13,422 bases of DNA from contig JANBTH010000631.1 of the NCBI GenBank assembly GCA_027578815.1, positions 1-13,422 of the forward strand, read 5' to 3'. Below, piece by piece: positions 6,395-13,422 of this stretch. Source of the DNA: Coemansia sp. RSA 1804 (Eukaryota > Kickxellomycota > Kickxellomycetes > Kickxellales > Kickxellaceae). Position numbers and translations under genes: made by a program. A model generated the notes under the pieces. It saw nothing but the letters and a program-made list of their open reading frames with translations, ran no database searches and was not told where the DNA came from. The number at the start of each line of letters is the position of its first letter. Position 1 is the stretch's first letter.

Positions 6395-6717
6395 CATATT
6401 TAGACACCAGAGCTGGGTATCAGAGGCAGTGACAAGAAGTAGCTTTCTCTTTGTTTGTAAATAAGTTTTAGGCTTTTATTTTCACGCTTTGCTTCTCTAA
6501 GCAGCAGCCCATTTGAACAATAAAGATCTAGATCTATTGTTGCATATCAAGTTATAAAGCTAGTGTAATCATGGTTGATAGAAGATTTGGTCAAAATTTA
6601 TTGCTAAAATTGTAATTCAAGAGTTTATCTTTTTGTAAGAACTTTAAAATCTCTTTAATTATACCCGTTAAATAAAAAATTGCAAAATAAAAAAGTTACA
6701 AAACTGTCAAACTACGT
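6395..6717. other. Convergent 3' flank of TSP-E and the ADCK1-like gene
   Basis: This AT-rich region holds the TSP-E poly(A) signal at 6519-6524 and the 12-bp palindrome AGATCTAGATCT at 6524-6535 overlapping its end. The right part serves as 3' flank of the minus-strand kinase gene (minus strand rich in T and TA tracts). No ORF is worth calling. Confidence 0.4.
6519..6524 (+). terminator. poly(A) signal of TSP-E
   Basis: AATAAA lies 125 nt after the TSP-E stop codon, close to the 111 nt seen in TSP-A and TSP-C. Confidence 0.45.
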
Positions 6718-8514
6718 TTAAGCATAAAGGCGCGTTAGACTGTCTCTCATCTTTAGCAAAACGCTGTACATCCACAGCATTGTATCCATATACAGAAAAT
6801 CAAGACGGTTGAGTGCCAACCGAATAATTCGCTTCGTAGCCTGGATGGCACCCAAGCGCGACGAGGAGTGAACTATATCTGAGGCTCGGATATCGCGAAT
6901 GGCAACCAGACAGTAGTGACTGATGCGCAGCCACGATTGCAACTGCGCATGCCGCTGAACGATGGGTGGCTGGTCGGCAAACAGACTCGTATCAATCATG
7001 CGCAGCAGATCGTTGGTCTTGAGTACCAAAAGAAGAACAGGCGGAACCGATGCCAAAATCTCGGTGATCTGGCGCAGGATCTCTGGCTGGGCTTCCATCA
7101 ACGCATCCATGCTGAACTGTGCTGCAGAGGTGGTCTGCGAAAGACTCTTTGATTCAATCACTTTCCAGTGCTGGCCGGTGAGTATGGTCGAGAAGAGCTG
7201 GTACAGGTCGGTGCCCGATATCTTGCGCGACCAGTACTTTATCTGGTCCCGGTTGCCTTTCATCAGCGCATGCCACATTTCCGCATACTCGTAGCGGAAC
7301 CGTGGCGACAGCTGCCTGTATAGCCCGTGATCAAGCAGAACAAGATCAAAGTTGTATCCGTGCGCAGTTGTCCGTTTATCGCGTGGACGCACGAACAGGT
7401 TCCCGGGATGCGGATCACAGTGAAGGAAGCCGTGGACGAAGGTCATTTCGGCAAAGATGCGCCCAATCTCACGCGACACGGCCTCTGGGTCAATGTCGTG
7501 CTTTCTAAGAAACGCCAGATCGTCGCACCGCCTCCCACTGACGTACTCCATGATCAGCACGCGCTCCGACGCCTGGATCATCTTCGGGACGGCAAGCGGA
7601 ATATCCGGATACTTTGCAAACTCCCAAACAACCTTCTCGGCGTTGGTTTTGTCGTTACGAAAGTCCAGCTCCTGCGGAAGACTTGTTTTCATTTCAGCGC
7701 TCAACCACATGAACTTGAACTCGGGAAAGACGCTGTGAATGAACTCGAACATCACCGACACCGTCGCAATGTCAATATCGCTGTATTTGCGCACCATCGG
7801 GTGCTGTACCTTGACTGCCACCTCCTCGCCAGTATCCCGCAGAACGGCGCGATGCACCTGCGCCAGGGACGCTACGCCAATTGGCGTTGGATCAAACGCC
7901 TTGAACAGATCATCGATCGACCGCCCCACGTCGGCCCTGATCACCCGGTCAACGTCCTCGAGCGAGCTGGCCGTGTTCTGGTCCTGCAGCGACTGCATTG
8001 TCAAGCACCACTCCATCGGAAGAACGTATTGCATAGCGCTAATGTGCTGGCCAAGCTTAATGTACACGCCTCCGTTCTTCATCAGCGCCCTCTTGACCTT
8101 CTCTGCCGACCGCAGATGCACCGCCGACCGCGCGTCCAGGATCCGCTGTCGCTCTTCCTCATCGATGGGCTCGCTGTCCTCTGGCAACAGGTCGGGAAAG
8201 TTTCTATAGTAGTCCCACGCCACCTGGCAAGTGACCTTTGCCGCCACCGAGCTTCGGTGCAAGCTGACTGCAACAAGGTAGGCTGTGTCGTAGTTGTAGA
8301 CGGCGTATCCGCACACCCCGGCAACGCCGGCAGCCGCAATCGCCCTGTTCCTCCACCGCTGCAGCCGCCACGCCCGCTTGATACTCGCTATGTACTCCGG
8401 ACGGCCTCTAAATGTAACGAACCCGCGCTGCTGCGGTAAATTGGCTGCTGTAGCGTTTGCAGCTGTTGAAGCTGTGGCTTTTGCCGCTGCAAACAGTCTG
8501 CCTGCAGACAGCAT
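6718..8514 (-). CDS. ADCK1/Mcp2-type mitochondrial ABC1 (UbiB) atypical kinase
   Basis: This 598-residue protein belongs to the ABC1/ADCK/UbiB family, in the ADCK1/Mcp2 branch, whose members sit in the mitochondrial inner membrane and influence lipid and coenzyme Q homeostasis. Visible features: an Ala/Lys/Arg-rich N-terminal presequence, a hydrophobic segment (about 57-75), the family-defining KxGQ motif (KLGQ, 153-156), the modified nucleotide loop GVASLAQVHRA (213-223), VAVKVQHP with K235, ELDF followed by N and E (282 onward), the catalytic-loop HCDPHPGN (365-372), and the metal-binding LLDHG (393-397). All key residues are present. Length matches yeast Mcp2 (569) and human ADCK1 (530). 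The first in-frame ATG is at 8514 (G at -3). The frame stays open 63 nt further but only from a TTG, so the ATG is chosen. Single exon. The substrate is not established for this branch. Confidence 0.92.
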   Translation of the reverse strand: MLSAGRLFAAAKATASTAANATAANLPQQRGFVTFRGRPEYIASIKRAWRLQRWRNRAIAAAGVAGVCGYAVYNYDTAYLVAVSLHRSSVAAKVTCQVAWDYYRNFPDLLPEDSEPIDEEERQRILDARSAVHLRSAEKVKRALMKNGGVYIKLGQHISAMQYVLPMEWCLTMQSLQDQNTASSLEDVDRVIRADVGRSIDDLFKAFDPTPIGVASLAQVHRAVLRDTGEEVAVKVQHPMVRKYSDIDIATVSVMFEFIHSVFPEFKFMWLSAEMKTSLPQELDFRNDKTNAEKVVWEFAKYPDIPLAVPKMIQASERVLIMEYVSGRRCDDLAFLRKHDIDPEAVSREIGRIFAEMTFVHGFLHCDPHPGNLFVRPRDKRTTAHGYNFDLVLLDHGLYRQLSPRFRYEYAEMWHALMKGNRDQIKYWSRKISGTDLYQLFSTILTGQHWKVIESKSLSQTTSAAQFSMDALMEAQPEILRQITEILASVPPVLLLVLKTNDLLRMIDTSLFADQPPIVQRHAQLQSWLRISHYCLVAIRDIRASDIVHSSSRLGAIQATKRIIRLALNRLDFLYMDTMLWMYSVLLKMRDSLTRLYA

Positions 8515-8819
8515 TTCGGGAAAAGCTAAAGGAATTGAAGTCACAACTTGGAATGTGAAAAGAGCAATTGGCAGCAACGAATGGAGACAATGTATAAAAA
8601 GATAAAAAGAGTATACGATGTATAGCTTTACAATGAAAAGGCAACCGTCAGGGTCACTTAAAAGTCGTGGTTTATCCGCTGAATAGCGATGATAGTAATA
8701 ATTAAATCTGATCGCTGATATGAGTGACTGGCATTGAAATTAACACAGGCAATTGAGATGGGGGGAAAGAGCAATAAAAAAGCGGTTCGTAGTTCTGGCA
8801 ACATAGCAAGAACATTCGA
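8515..8819. other. Promoter side of the ADCK1-like gene and 3' flank of the gag-like gene
   Basis: On the minus strand a TTTTTATACATTGTCTCC stretch (about 8582-8599) lies some 70-85 nt before the kinase ATG and may contain its TATA element. No further gene was seen. Confidence 0.35.
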
Positions 8820-9939
8820 CTATCTCCAACCGTTAGCAGGTCTAACGGGGTTGTTACTGTTCGAACGTTCAGCAGAGACCTTCAGGTATTTGGTAAAAGT
8901 GAGGGACTCTGCAGCACGGTTGTACGACTCAACCCAGGACTTGTACTTTTCGTCGTCCTTCACAAGCAGGTAGAACTCGTTTTCAGCATACCGAATACAC
9001 TTGTACAGCTTCTCAATGTGGTCAGCACCCTTCTCGACCTTTGCCTGCATAAAGTTCATAGCCATGGAAGCGAGCGGTGGGCACAGGCACTTCAAACAGA
9101 TCGTACGTTGCATCATCCTTTGGGTCCAGTTGGGCCAGCTTGCGCAGCCACTCGAACTCGAGAACAAACTTGCTGAATGGCTGGTAAATATCGATCTTGA
9201 GAATCTGAATGCGATTCAGCGCATTGTCGGGCATAACTGCTTGCGGATCAATCTCCAGAAACTTTTCACAAGCCTCCTTCCATGTCTTTGGAAGGCTGCC
9301 ATCGTCACTGCAGTGCTCAATAAACGCAATCCTGCGGCTGGCATCGACGTTTGCCAGAATGGCTCTTGGGCCAGCTTCGTCGAAATCGTAGCCCTTGACC
9401 AGCATGCACATTTTCAGCTGGTCGAGAAAAACGTTTGCGTTTATGGAATCGGTTTCGCTGCTAATCCCCAGTGTCGGCCACTGCATAGGGAAGTCGAACT
9501 GTTGGGCGCTCTTCTTGCTTGGCTCACGCACAGTATCATCAACGCTGGCTTGGCTATCAGCAGAAACCGTAGCTTCCTGCGCCGGTGGCGGAATCGCGAC
9601 CTGTTCGACCTTCCCGGCCACAGCATCCAGAGTTATCTGCATCTTCTGCAGAAGCTTGTAGCAGGTGTCCAGTTTCTCTGCATGCTGCTTCGAAACCCCC
9701 TGTTGCACACCATTAGCTGCTGGCATCGCCACTGCTGCCACCGTCTCCTTCGGTTTTGGTGTCTCCAGCTGCACTCCGCTGGTCATGTTCTTAGGCGAGG
9801 TACTTTTGACGATTGTATCTTCTTCTGGAGTTGGGGGAACGACGACTGGACCTTGTGTGAAAGTAAATTTGCTGCCTTTTGGAGAGAATGAAGATAAAGG
9901 CAAAATTTCGAAAACACCACTGCTTCTACTACTGGTCAT
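8820..9939 (-). pseudogene. Gag-like protein gene with one reading-frame interruption
   Basis: From the ATG at 9939 (G at -3) one frame runs through a proline/threonine-rich leader, a possible coiled coil (about residues 84-113), and a region (about 150-280) that resembles Ty3-type retrotransposon Gag: FLDQL at 171-175, a buried AILANVDA helix (193-200), W220 followed by KEACEKFLE, then IYQPFSKFVLEFEWL (251-265). This frame ends at 9022. From about residue 285 the +1 frame takes over with better protein character: helical, rich in K, E, Y and W, then a short polar tail to a TAG at 8820-8822. The shift point lies near 9060-9090. No zinc knuckle, protease or polymerase follows, and no long terminal repeats are seen. 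It could be a decaying gag relic, a domesticated gag-like gene with a sequencing error, or a gene with a very short intron. The Gag assignment is tentative. Confidence 0.5.
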
Positions 9940-10385
9940 AACCAAATTCTGCTAGCTCTCGAGTAGAAAGAAAAGCAATACAATTAATAAATAATGTTGG
10001 TGCAAAGAAAAAAGTGACAAGAAAGAGAAAAAAATAAACAAAATGTAGAGCAACAACAACAAAACACGCAGTCGATCGAACGAAAAAAGCATCACGTTCA
10101 ATCAACGCCGTTTTCGCGATTGTTGATTCGACGTGAACAAATCGTGTGACTCTCCTCCATAAAAAAACACAGTGAGGATGTTCGTTTTATTGACACCAAA
10201 AGGCAATAATCTCATTTTTACTTTACTATTAGAAATCAGAAAGCGCTGCTAATCAATACCAACTCTGCTATCTTTTTCACATTAATAAGCTTGCTGCTTT
10301 TACTAGCCATACACTTATACCCGCTCTCTTATCCAAACTAGGGAAAGAAGCCGCACCCGCGTATGGCAAAGAAAAACAAGCAACG
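9940..10385. other. Divergent intergenic region between gag-like and Eaf7-like genes
   Basis: This is a shared promoter region. The left half is A/CAA-rich and would be the 5' leader of the minus-strand gene. In the middle is an inverted repeat (10092-10136) and the palindrome TCGATCGA (10072-10079). The right half leads to the Eaf7-like gene, with an upstream ATG at 10363. No classical TATA box is obvious on either side. Confidence 0.4.
10092..10136. repeat. Imperfect inverted repeat
   Basis: The arms TCACGTTCAATCAAC (10092-10106) and GTTGATTCGACGTGA (10122-10136) pair at 13 of 15 positions around a 15-nt loop. It is placed about 150 nt before the gag-like start and 250 nt before the Eaf7-like start. 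It could be a dimeric operator or an RNA hairpin in the minus-strand leader. Confidence 0.5.
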
Positions 10386-10470
10386 ATGGAACACAAGAGC
10401 CAAAGCACAACAAAGGCAGACCACCAGCTGTGGACGCCAGAAGCCGAGCTTGCGCTGTACATGTCCATGA
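10363..10470 (+). promoter_or_regulatory. Upstream ORF overlapping the Eaf7-like start
   Basis: An ATG at 10363, 23 nt before the main start and in another frame, opens a 35-codon ORF that ends at 10470, inside the main coding region. It has C at -3 (weak), whereas the main ATG has A at -3 and G at +4 (strong). If the transcript starts upstream of it, the main protein would depend on leaky scanning. Confidence 0.35.
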
Positions 10471-11429
10471 TAGGATTACGGCCAGTTGGCATCCACCGCA
10501 ACTTTCGCCTGATAAACATCTACTTGCGGCTGCAGAGTCGTCTGGGTTCCAACTCCAGCATCACGTACGCGGACATGAAAGCGCATTTGGAGTCGCTGTT
10601 TGACATGCAGCTGCTGGATGAGATAGAGGACGAGAATGAAGAGGATGAGGATGAGGACAATGATGAGGAAGAAGAAGAAGAAGAAGAGGAAGAGGAAGAA
10701 GGGAGCGATGGCAATGCTAGCGGTAGGAAGGTGGCCAAGAAAGGCGGTGAACGATCAAAGCCCAGTGCTTACGATTCGACAAAATCCAGTGTGGAGGACA
10801 GCGACAAGAATGAGGAAGAGGACCAAGGTAGCGAGAGTGGCAGTTCCGAGAGCAGCAACAACGATGATGATGAGGAGGACGGCGCAGAGGAAAACGACGA
10901 AGACGAAAGCGAATCGAGCCAAAAGGAGGACCCAGATAATAATGGTAGTGGTGGCGGCGGCGGGTTGAACATAACAGCGTTTATCCCAGCAACCAGTATT
11001 GGGGCCACGGCAGACACGTCGGATCCGCAGTTCTGGAGACGAAAGAACACGGAGTTTGTGCTTCCGTGGATGGACTTTGGAACAATGATGGTGGAGCGTG
11101 CGGGAATCGGAGTTTCCGAGGACCACGAGGATGCCGAGGCTTCGGAGCGCAGTGCTTCGGGCACCTCGACGCCTGCAATGATGATGGCAGCCTCAACGCC
11201 AGCTTCAGCGGCGACGCCGGTGGTGATGAGTCCGGAGCCCGACACAGCCGAGGGCGACCAGAACCAGAACCAGAACCAAGAGGATGACTCTGATAGCGGG
11301 AAAACATCGCCGGTGCTGCGCAAGCGGAAAGGCCGGTCGCTGACGCCTGTTCCACGCAGCCGCCCGAAAGGATCCCGCTCCTCCACAGCAGCCGCTTTGG
11401 GGTCGCGAAAGAGAGCCAAGGGACGGTGA
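10386..11429 (+). CDS. Eaf7/MRGBP-like subunit of the NuA4 histone acetyltransferase
   Basis: This 347-residue nuclear protein belongs to the Eaf7/MRGBP (CT20) family. The yeast homologue forms, with Eaf3 and Eaf5, the TINTIN module of NuA4, and human MRGBP binds MRG15. The N-terminal domain is clear: W16-TPEAE, the helix LYMSMIG, the signature RPVGIHRNF (32-40), then FDMQLLDEIE (72-81). The second family block, FVLPWMDF (224-231, cf. FxLPxxxF), normally follows closely but here comes after about 140 residues of Glu/Asp/Ser tracts, including an almost pure acidic run (79-105) and a Gly run. The tail has Thr-Pro and Ser-Pro sites, an NQNQNQ run and a basic nuclear-localisation region (312-346, KRKGR and RKRAKGR). 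Length is between human MRGBP (204) and yeast Eaf7 (425). Single exon. It converges with the ankyrin gene. Confidence 0.85.
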   Translation: MEHKSQSTTKADHQLWTPEAELALYMSMIGLRPVGIHRNFRLINIYLRLQSRLGSNSSITYADMKAHLESLFDMQLLDEIEDENEEDEDEDNDEEEEEEEEEEEEGSDGNASGRKVAKKGGERSKPSAYDSTKSSVEDSDKNEEEDQGSESGSSESSNNDDDEEDGAEENDEDESESSQKEDPDNNGSGGGGGLNITAFIPATSIGATADTSDPQFWRRKNTEFVLPWMDFGTMMVERAGIGVSEDHEDAEASERSASGTSTPAMMMAASTPASAATPVVMSPEPDTAEGDQNQNQNQEDDSDSGKTSPVLRKRKGRSLTPVPRSRPKGSRSSTAAALGSRKRAKGR

Positions 11430-11719
11430 TCTCCAGATCTCTTTTTTTTCGTTTTTTTTGCGTGATATTCAAGTACTTGTCGTCATGGTAATGTCGTTTA
11501 TAATCAGAGATGGAGATTGCTGGGTTGAGCTGGTAGATCAAAAGAAAAGTAGCATATGAAGAGAAAGAGAAAGAGACACTCGATCGGCCGATGTGGCCAT
11601 ACTTATATTCGTATATGCCATATATTTCTGTGCGTGTACGCGTCGTGTAAAAGAAGAGGAAGAGCATCCATGACTTTTAGAATTGTTTCATCTGTGTATC
11701 TACTTTTTTCTTTTTTTTT
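11430..11719. other. Convergent 3' region of Eaf7-like and ankyrin genes
   Basis: This short shared terminator region has T-tracts at both ends (about 11440-11460 and 11705-11720) and AT-rich ATATA motifs near 11600. No AATAAA was found for the Eaf7-like gene. No gene was seen. Confidence 0.35.
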
Positions 11720-12505
11720 TTAGTTTTTCTGAGAGTTTGGAGCAGCAGAGTCATTCGTTGACGATTCGGCAGGTAATGTTGCAGCTTCCGCTGTTGTTGT
11801 TGCTGCTGTTGCCGGGTCGTTGTCGATGGATCTTCTGTCGTTGGAGGTGGCCACGGTGGCAGCAACAGTGTCGTCCTTCTTCTTATTAGTGCCGGCCACA
11901 CGCAGGTTCTGCAGAATATAGTTAGTAACCATCTCCTTGAGGGCCTCCTCGTCTCTCTCGCTGCTGTTGCTGTCGCGATCGTCGACCTGCTGCATGATCC
12001 AGTTGGAGAGATTCTCGAGCTTGGACTCTGAAATACCGTCAGCATCCTGAGCAGCAGCGGCGGCAGCCTCTTCGCTGGCCTCGTTTTCAGCCTGACGGAC
12101 CTCCGACAGCGTCGGCACGGGAATTCCAAGCGTGCTGCACAGCAGCGCAGTGACCTCGGTGGCCTCGTTCTCCAGCGTGGTATGGACGGGCGTCAGGCCC
12201 TCGTGGTTCTCGGCTCCGGGATCGGCACCATGGTCCAGCAGGATCTGGGCGCACTCGACGTCCTCGCAGATATGGAGCGGCGTGTCGCCGTCGGAATCAA
12301 CGATATTGACGTCCCCGCCGCTTGTGATCAGGTACCGCAGAAGGTCGGCGTGCTTCCACGACGATGCGGCGTGCAGCGGCGTGTATCCGTTCTCGTCCTT
12401 GGCGTTGACCTGGTTCCTGTCGCCGTCCACGATCTCCTTGACGCGCGCGAGATCGCCGTCGCTGGCGGCAATCCAGATGTTGGCGCTGCTCTGCTGTTTG
12501 CTCAT
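11720..12505 (-). CDS. Ankyrin-repeat protein resembling yeast YCR051W
   Basis: This 261-residue, probably cytosolic and nuclear protein begins with the NIWIAASDGD motif (9-18), characteristic of the small ankyrin proteins related to S. cerevisiae YCR051W (uncharacterised there). Four ankyrin repeats can be read: about 7-36 (degenerate), 37-70 (GYTPLHAAS, DVNIVD), 71-101 (GDTPLHI, GADPGAEN) and 102-125 (GLTPVHTTLENE, a capping repeat). Then come an alanine run (147-152), a helical segment (about 159-203) and a low-complexity Thr/Ala/Ser tail. The yeast protein is about 222 residues, so only the tail is longer. The ATG at 12505 has A at -3. It is divergent from the acyl-CoA synthetase gene with 578 nt between the starts. 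A partner-binding role is likely for the fold. No specific function can be given. Confidence 0.82.
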   Translation of the reverse strand: MSKQQSSANIWIAASDGDLARVKEIVDGDRNQVNAKDENGYTPLHAASSWKHADLLRYLITSGGDVNIVDSDGDTPLHICEDVECAQILLDHGADPGAENHEGLTPVHTTLENEATEVTALLCSTLGIPVPTLSEVRQAENEASEEAAAAAAQDADGISESKLENLSNWIMQQVDDRDSNSSERDEEALKEMVTNYILQNLRVAGTNKKKDDTVAATVATSNDRRSIDNDPATAATTTAEAATLPAESSTNDSAAPNSQKN

Positions 12506-13083
12506 GCTTCTTCGGGTTCTGCTGTTGCCTTGTTTTAAAAGCTAAACGAAAAGATGTTAGAAGAGAGAGCCCCCCAATATGTATATGTATATGCGCTGGC
12601 CAAATATCTTTGGCGACTCCACTGGGCATGCGCGCTTCAGCCCTCACTGCCGGATGGGGGGGGGGTTTGGGATCTGTGCCGTGGATGCGTACGGGACACC
12701 GTCACGTGCGACGCGTGCTTAGCTGTTTTTTCTTTTTGTTTGCTGAGGGATCATCTGGGATCTAGGTTTATGAGGCTCCATCCAGCAGCTCAATCAGTCG
12801 ATCAGTCAAAGCGTGCACCAAAAGCGAAAGAGCCTAAGATGCGTTGCGGACAATGGCGGGCGACTGTAGAGTTGCGGAAGTCCACAGTCACATCCTTGTT
12901 AGGAAGAAGGGGAGAAAAGGGGGAGAGACTTTCAAGGCAAGTGACTTGTTTCCTTCTCTTCTCCTCCCCACTCATTTACGCTACTACCGCCGCTATCTAT
13001 CTGCCTCATATATTGCTACTATTTCAACCCACTGGCATATACCACCATTTGACTATTATTCATCCCCTGCCAAATCCGTTCAA
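12506..13083. promoter_or_regulatory. Divergent promoter region, ankyrin gene and acyl-CoA synthetase gene
   Basis: This region separates two divergent starts. It contains a GC-rich middle with a G-run (about 12656-12665), the E-box palindrome CACGTG at 12703-12708, and ACGCGT at 12711-12716, an MCB-like G1/S motif in fungi. A CT-rich leader-like stretch (about 12945-13075) precedes the synthetase ATG. A long + frame crosses this region but shows no protein character. Which gene uses which element cannot be told. Confidence 0.4.
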
Positions 13084-13422
13084 ATGGCGCAGGCAGCAGG
13101 GCTCTTCGGCGCTCGGGGCGTGCACCAGCTCGGCGCCAGACTGCTCAGCAGCGCGGCCTCTGCGCGAAAGCAGCCAGCAAGCACGGGGATGTTCGCCCGG
13201 GCGCAGCAGTGCGCGCGGTCGCAGGACCCGGCCGAGCGCAACCGCATCGCGGTGGTGGACGGAGCCGGAGCGCACACGTACAAGCAGCTGCTGCGGGACG
13301 CGCACCGGGTGCGCGCAGCACTGCTAGCGCAAGGGGAGCCGGGGAGCGCGGGGCTGGACGGCGCGCGCGTGGCGATGCTGATGCCCAGCACGTACGAGTA
13401 CGCGGCGGTGCAGTGGGGCATC
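13084..13422 (+). CDS. ACSF3-like acyl-CoA synthetase (AMP-binding), N-terminal part
   Basis: The frame is open from the ATG at 13084 to the window edge (113 codons) and continues beyond it. Residues 1-50 are rich in Ala, Arg, Ser and Gln with no acidic residue, a mitochondrial presequence. Next comes an N-terminal segment typical of the ANL adenylate-forming superfamily: DPAERNRIAVVDG, then the helix TYKQLLRDAHRVRAALLAQG (about 69-88), then RVAMLMPSTYEYAAVQWGI (about 96-113), which corresponds to the conserved VAxLMPxxxEY..xQ.GI strand-helix. The order and the presequence suit ACSF3, the mitochondrial malonyl-CoA/methylmalonyl-CoA synthetase used in mitochondrial fatty acid synthesis. The diagnostic AMP-binding motifs lie outside the window, so another medium- or long-chain synthetase remains possible. 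The GC content here is distinctly higher than in the leader, which supports coding from this ATG. Confidence 0.7.
   Translation, partial: MAQAAGLFGARGVHQLGARLLSSAASARKQPASTGMFARAQQCARSQDPAERNRIAVVDGAGAHTYKQLLRDAHRVRAALLAQGEPGSAGLDGARVAMLMPSTYEYAAVQWGI

Noticed and set aside
1640..6717. Mitochondrial DNA insertion as explanation of the AT-rich island
   Set aside because: No rRNA, tRNA or respiratory-chain coding sequence is recognisable, and the small genes read well in the standard code with nuclear-type promoters.
7327..8439. 370-codon + strand ORF
   Set aside because: It lies wholly antisense to the ADCK1-like gene, whose motifs are unmistakable. The translation is low in structure and rich in H, R and C, typical of a shadow frame.
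9001..9891. 296-codon + strand ORF
   Set aside because: It is antisense to the gag-like gene. It has no recognisable domain, and the minus strand has coherent protein character.
10769..11667. Two long minus-strand ORFs rich in Ser/Phe and Pro/Arg
   Set aside because: They are mirror images of the acidic repeat-coding Eaf7-like sequence.
12554..13327. 257-codon + strand ORF crossing the promoter into the synthetase
   Set aside because: Its right half is a shadow frame of the AMP-binding protein, and its left half runs through promoter-like sequence with no protein character.
1..13422. tRNA, rRNA, CRISPR array, bacterial operon or ribosome-binding sites
   Set aside because: No cloverleaf or regular spacer-repeat pattern was seen. 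Gene structure, leaders and poly(A) signals are eukaryotic.

Overview
This is a eukaryotic, intron-poor nuclear window, most likely from an early-diverging (non-Dikarya) fungus of the Kickxellomycotina/Zoopagomycota or Mucoromycota type. That placement is an inference. The genes are compact and single-exon, with 5' leaders rich in CAA or CT and AATAAA-type 3' ends. The proteins look fungal: an Eaf7/MRGBP subunit, an Mcp2/ADCK1 kinase and a YCR051W-like ankyrin protein. It also carries a homologue of HROB, the MCM8-MCM9 cofactor, which I do not know from ascomycete or basidiomycete yeasts.

Layout. 1-72 is the tail of an unidentified + strand gene. It converges on an HROB-like OB-fold protein (134-1585, -). 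Next comes an AT-rich island of about 5.1 kb (about 1.6-6.7 kb). It looks empty under a normal length cut-off, but it holds four tandem, same-strand genes for 54-56-residue proteins of one family (called TSP-A, C, D and E here: 2688-2852, 3959-4123, 4916-5083, 6224-6394). An ADCK1/Mcp2-type mitochondrial kinase (6718-8514, -) follows, then a gag-like gene whose frame is interrupted once (8820-9939, -). An Eaf7/MRGBP-like NuA4 subunit (10386-11429, +) converges on an ankyrin-repeat protein (11720-12505, -). The window ends inside an ACSF3-like acyl-CoA synthetase with a mitochondrial presequence (13084 onward, +).

The housekeeping genes act in separate processes (homologous recombination, mitochondrial lipid/quinone homeostasis, chromatin acetylation, fatty-acid activation) and do not form a pathway. 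The part that looks undescribed is the TSP family. A and C align without gaps, as do D and E; C and D need one single-residue gap near the N-terminus. A and C sit in a diverged duplicated unit of about 1.27 kb in which promoter box, start, stop and poly(A) signal keep identical spacing. A and C carry a TGTCTC/TTCCTCA-type box 105 nt before their ATG, and E carries it at 112 nt. I recognise no known family in these proteins and assign no function.
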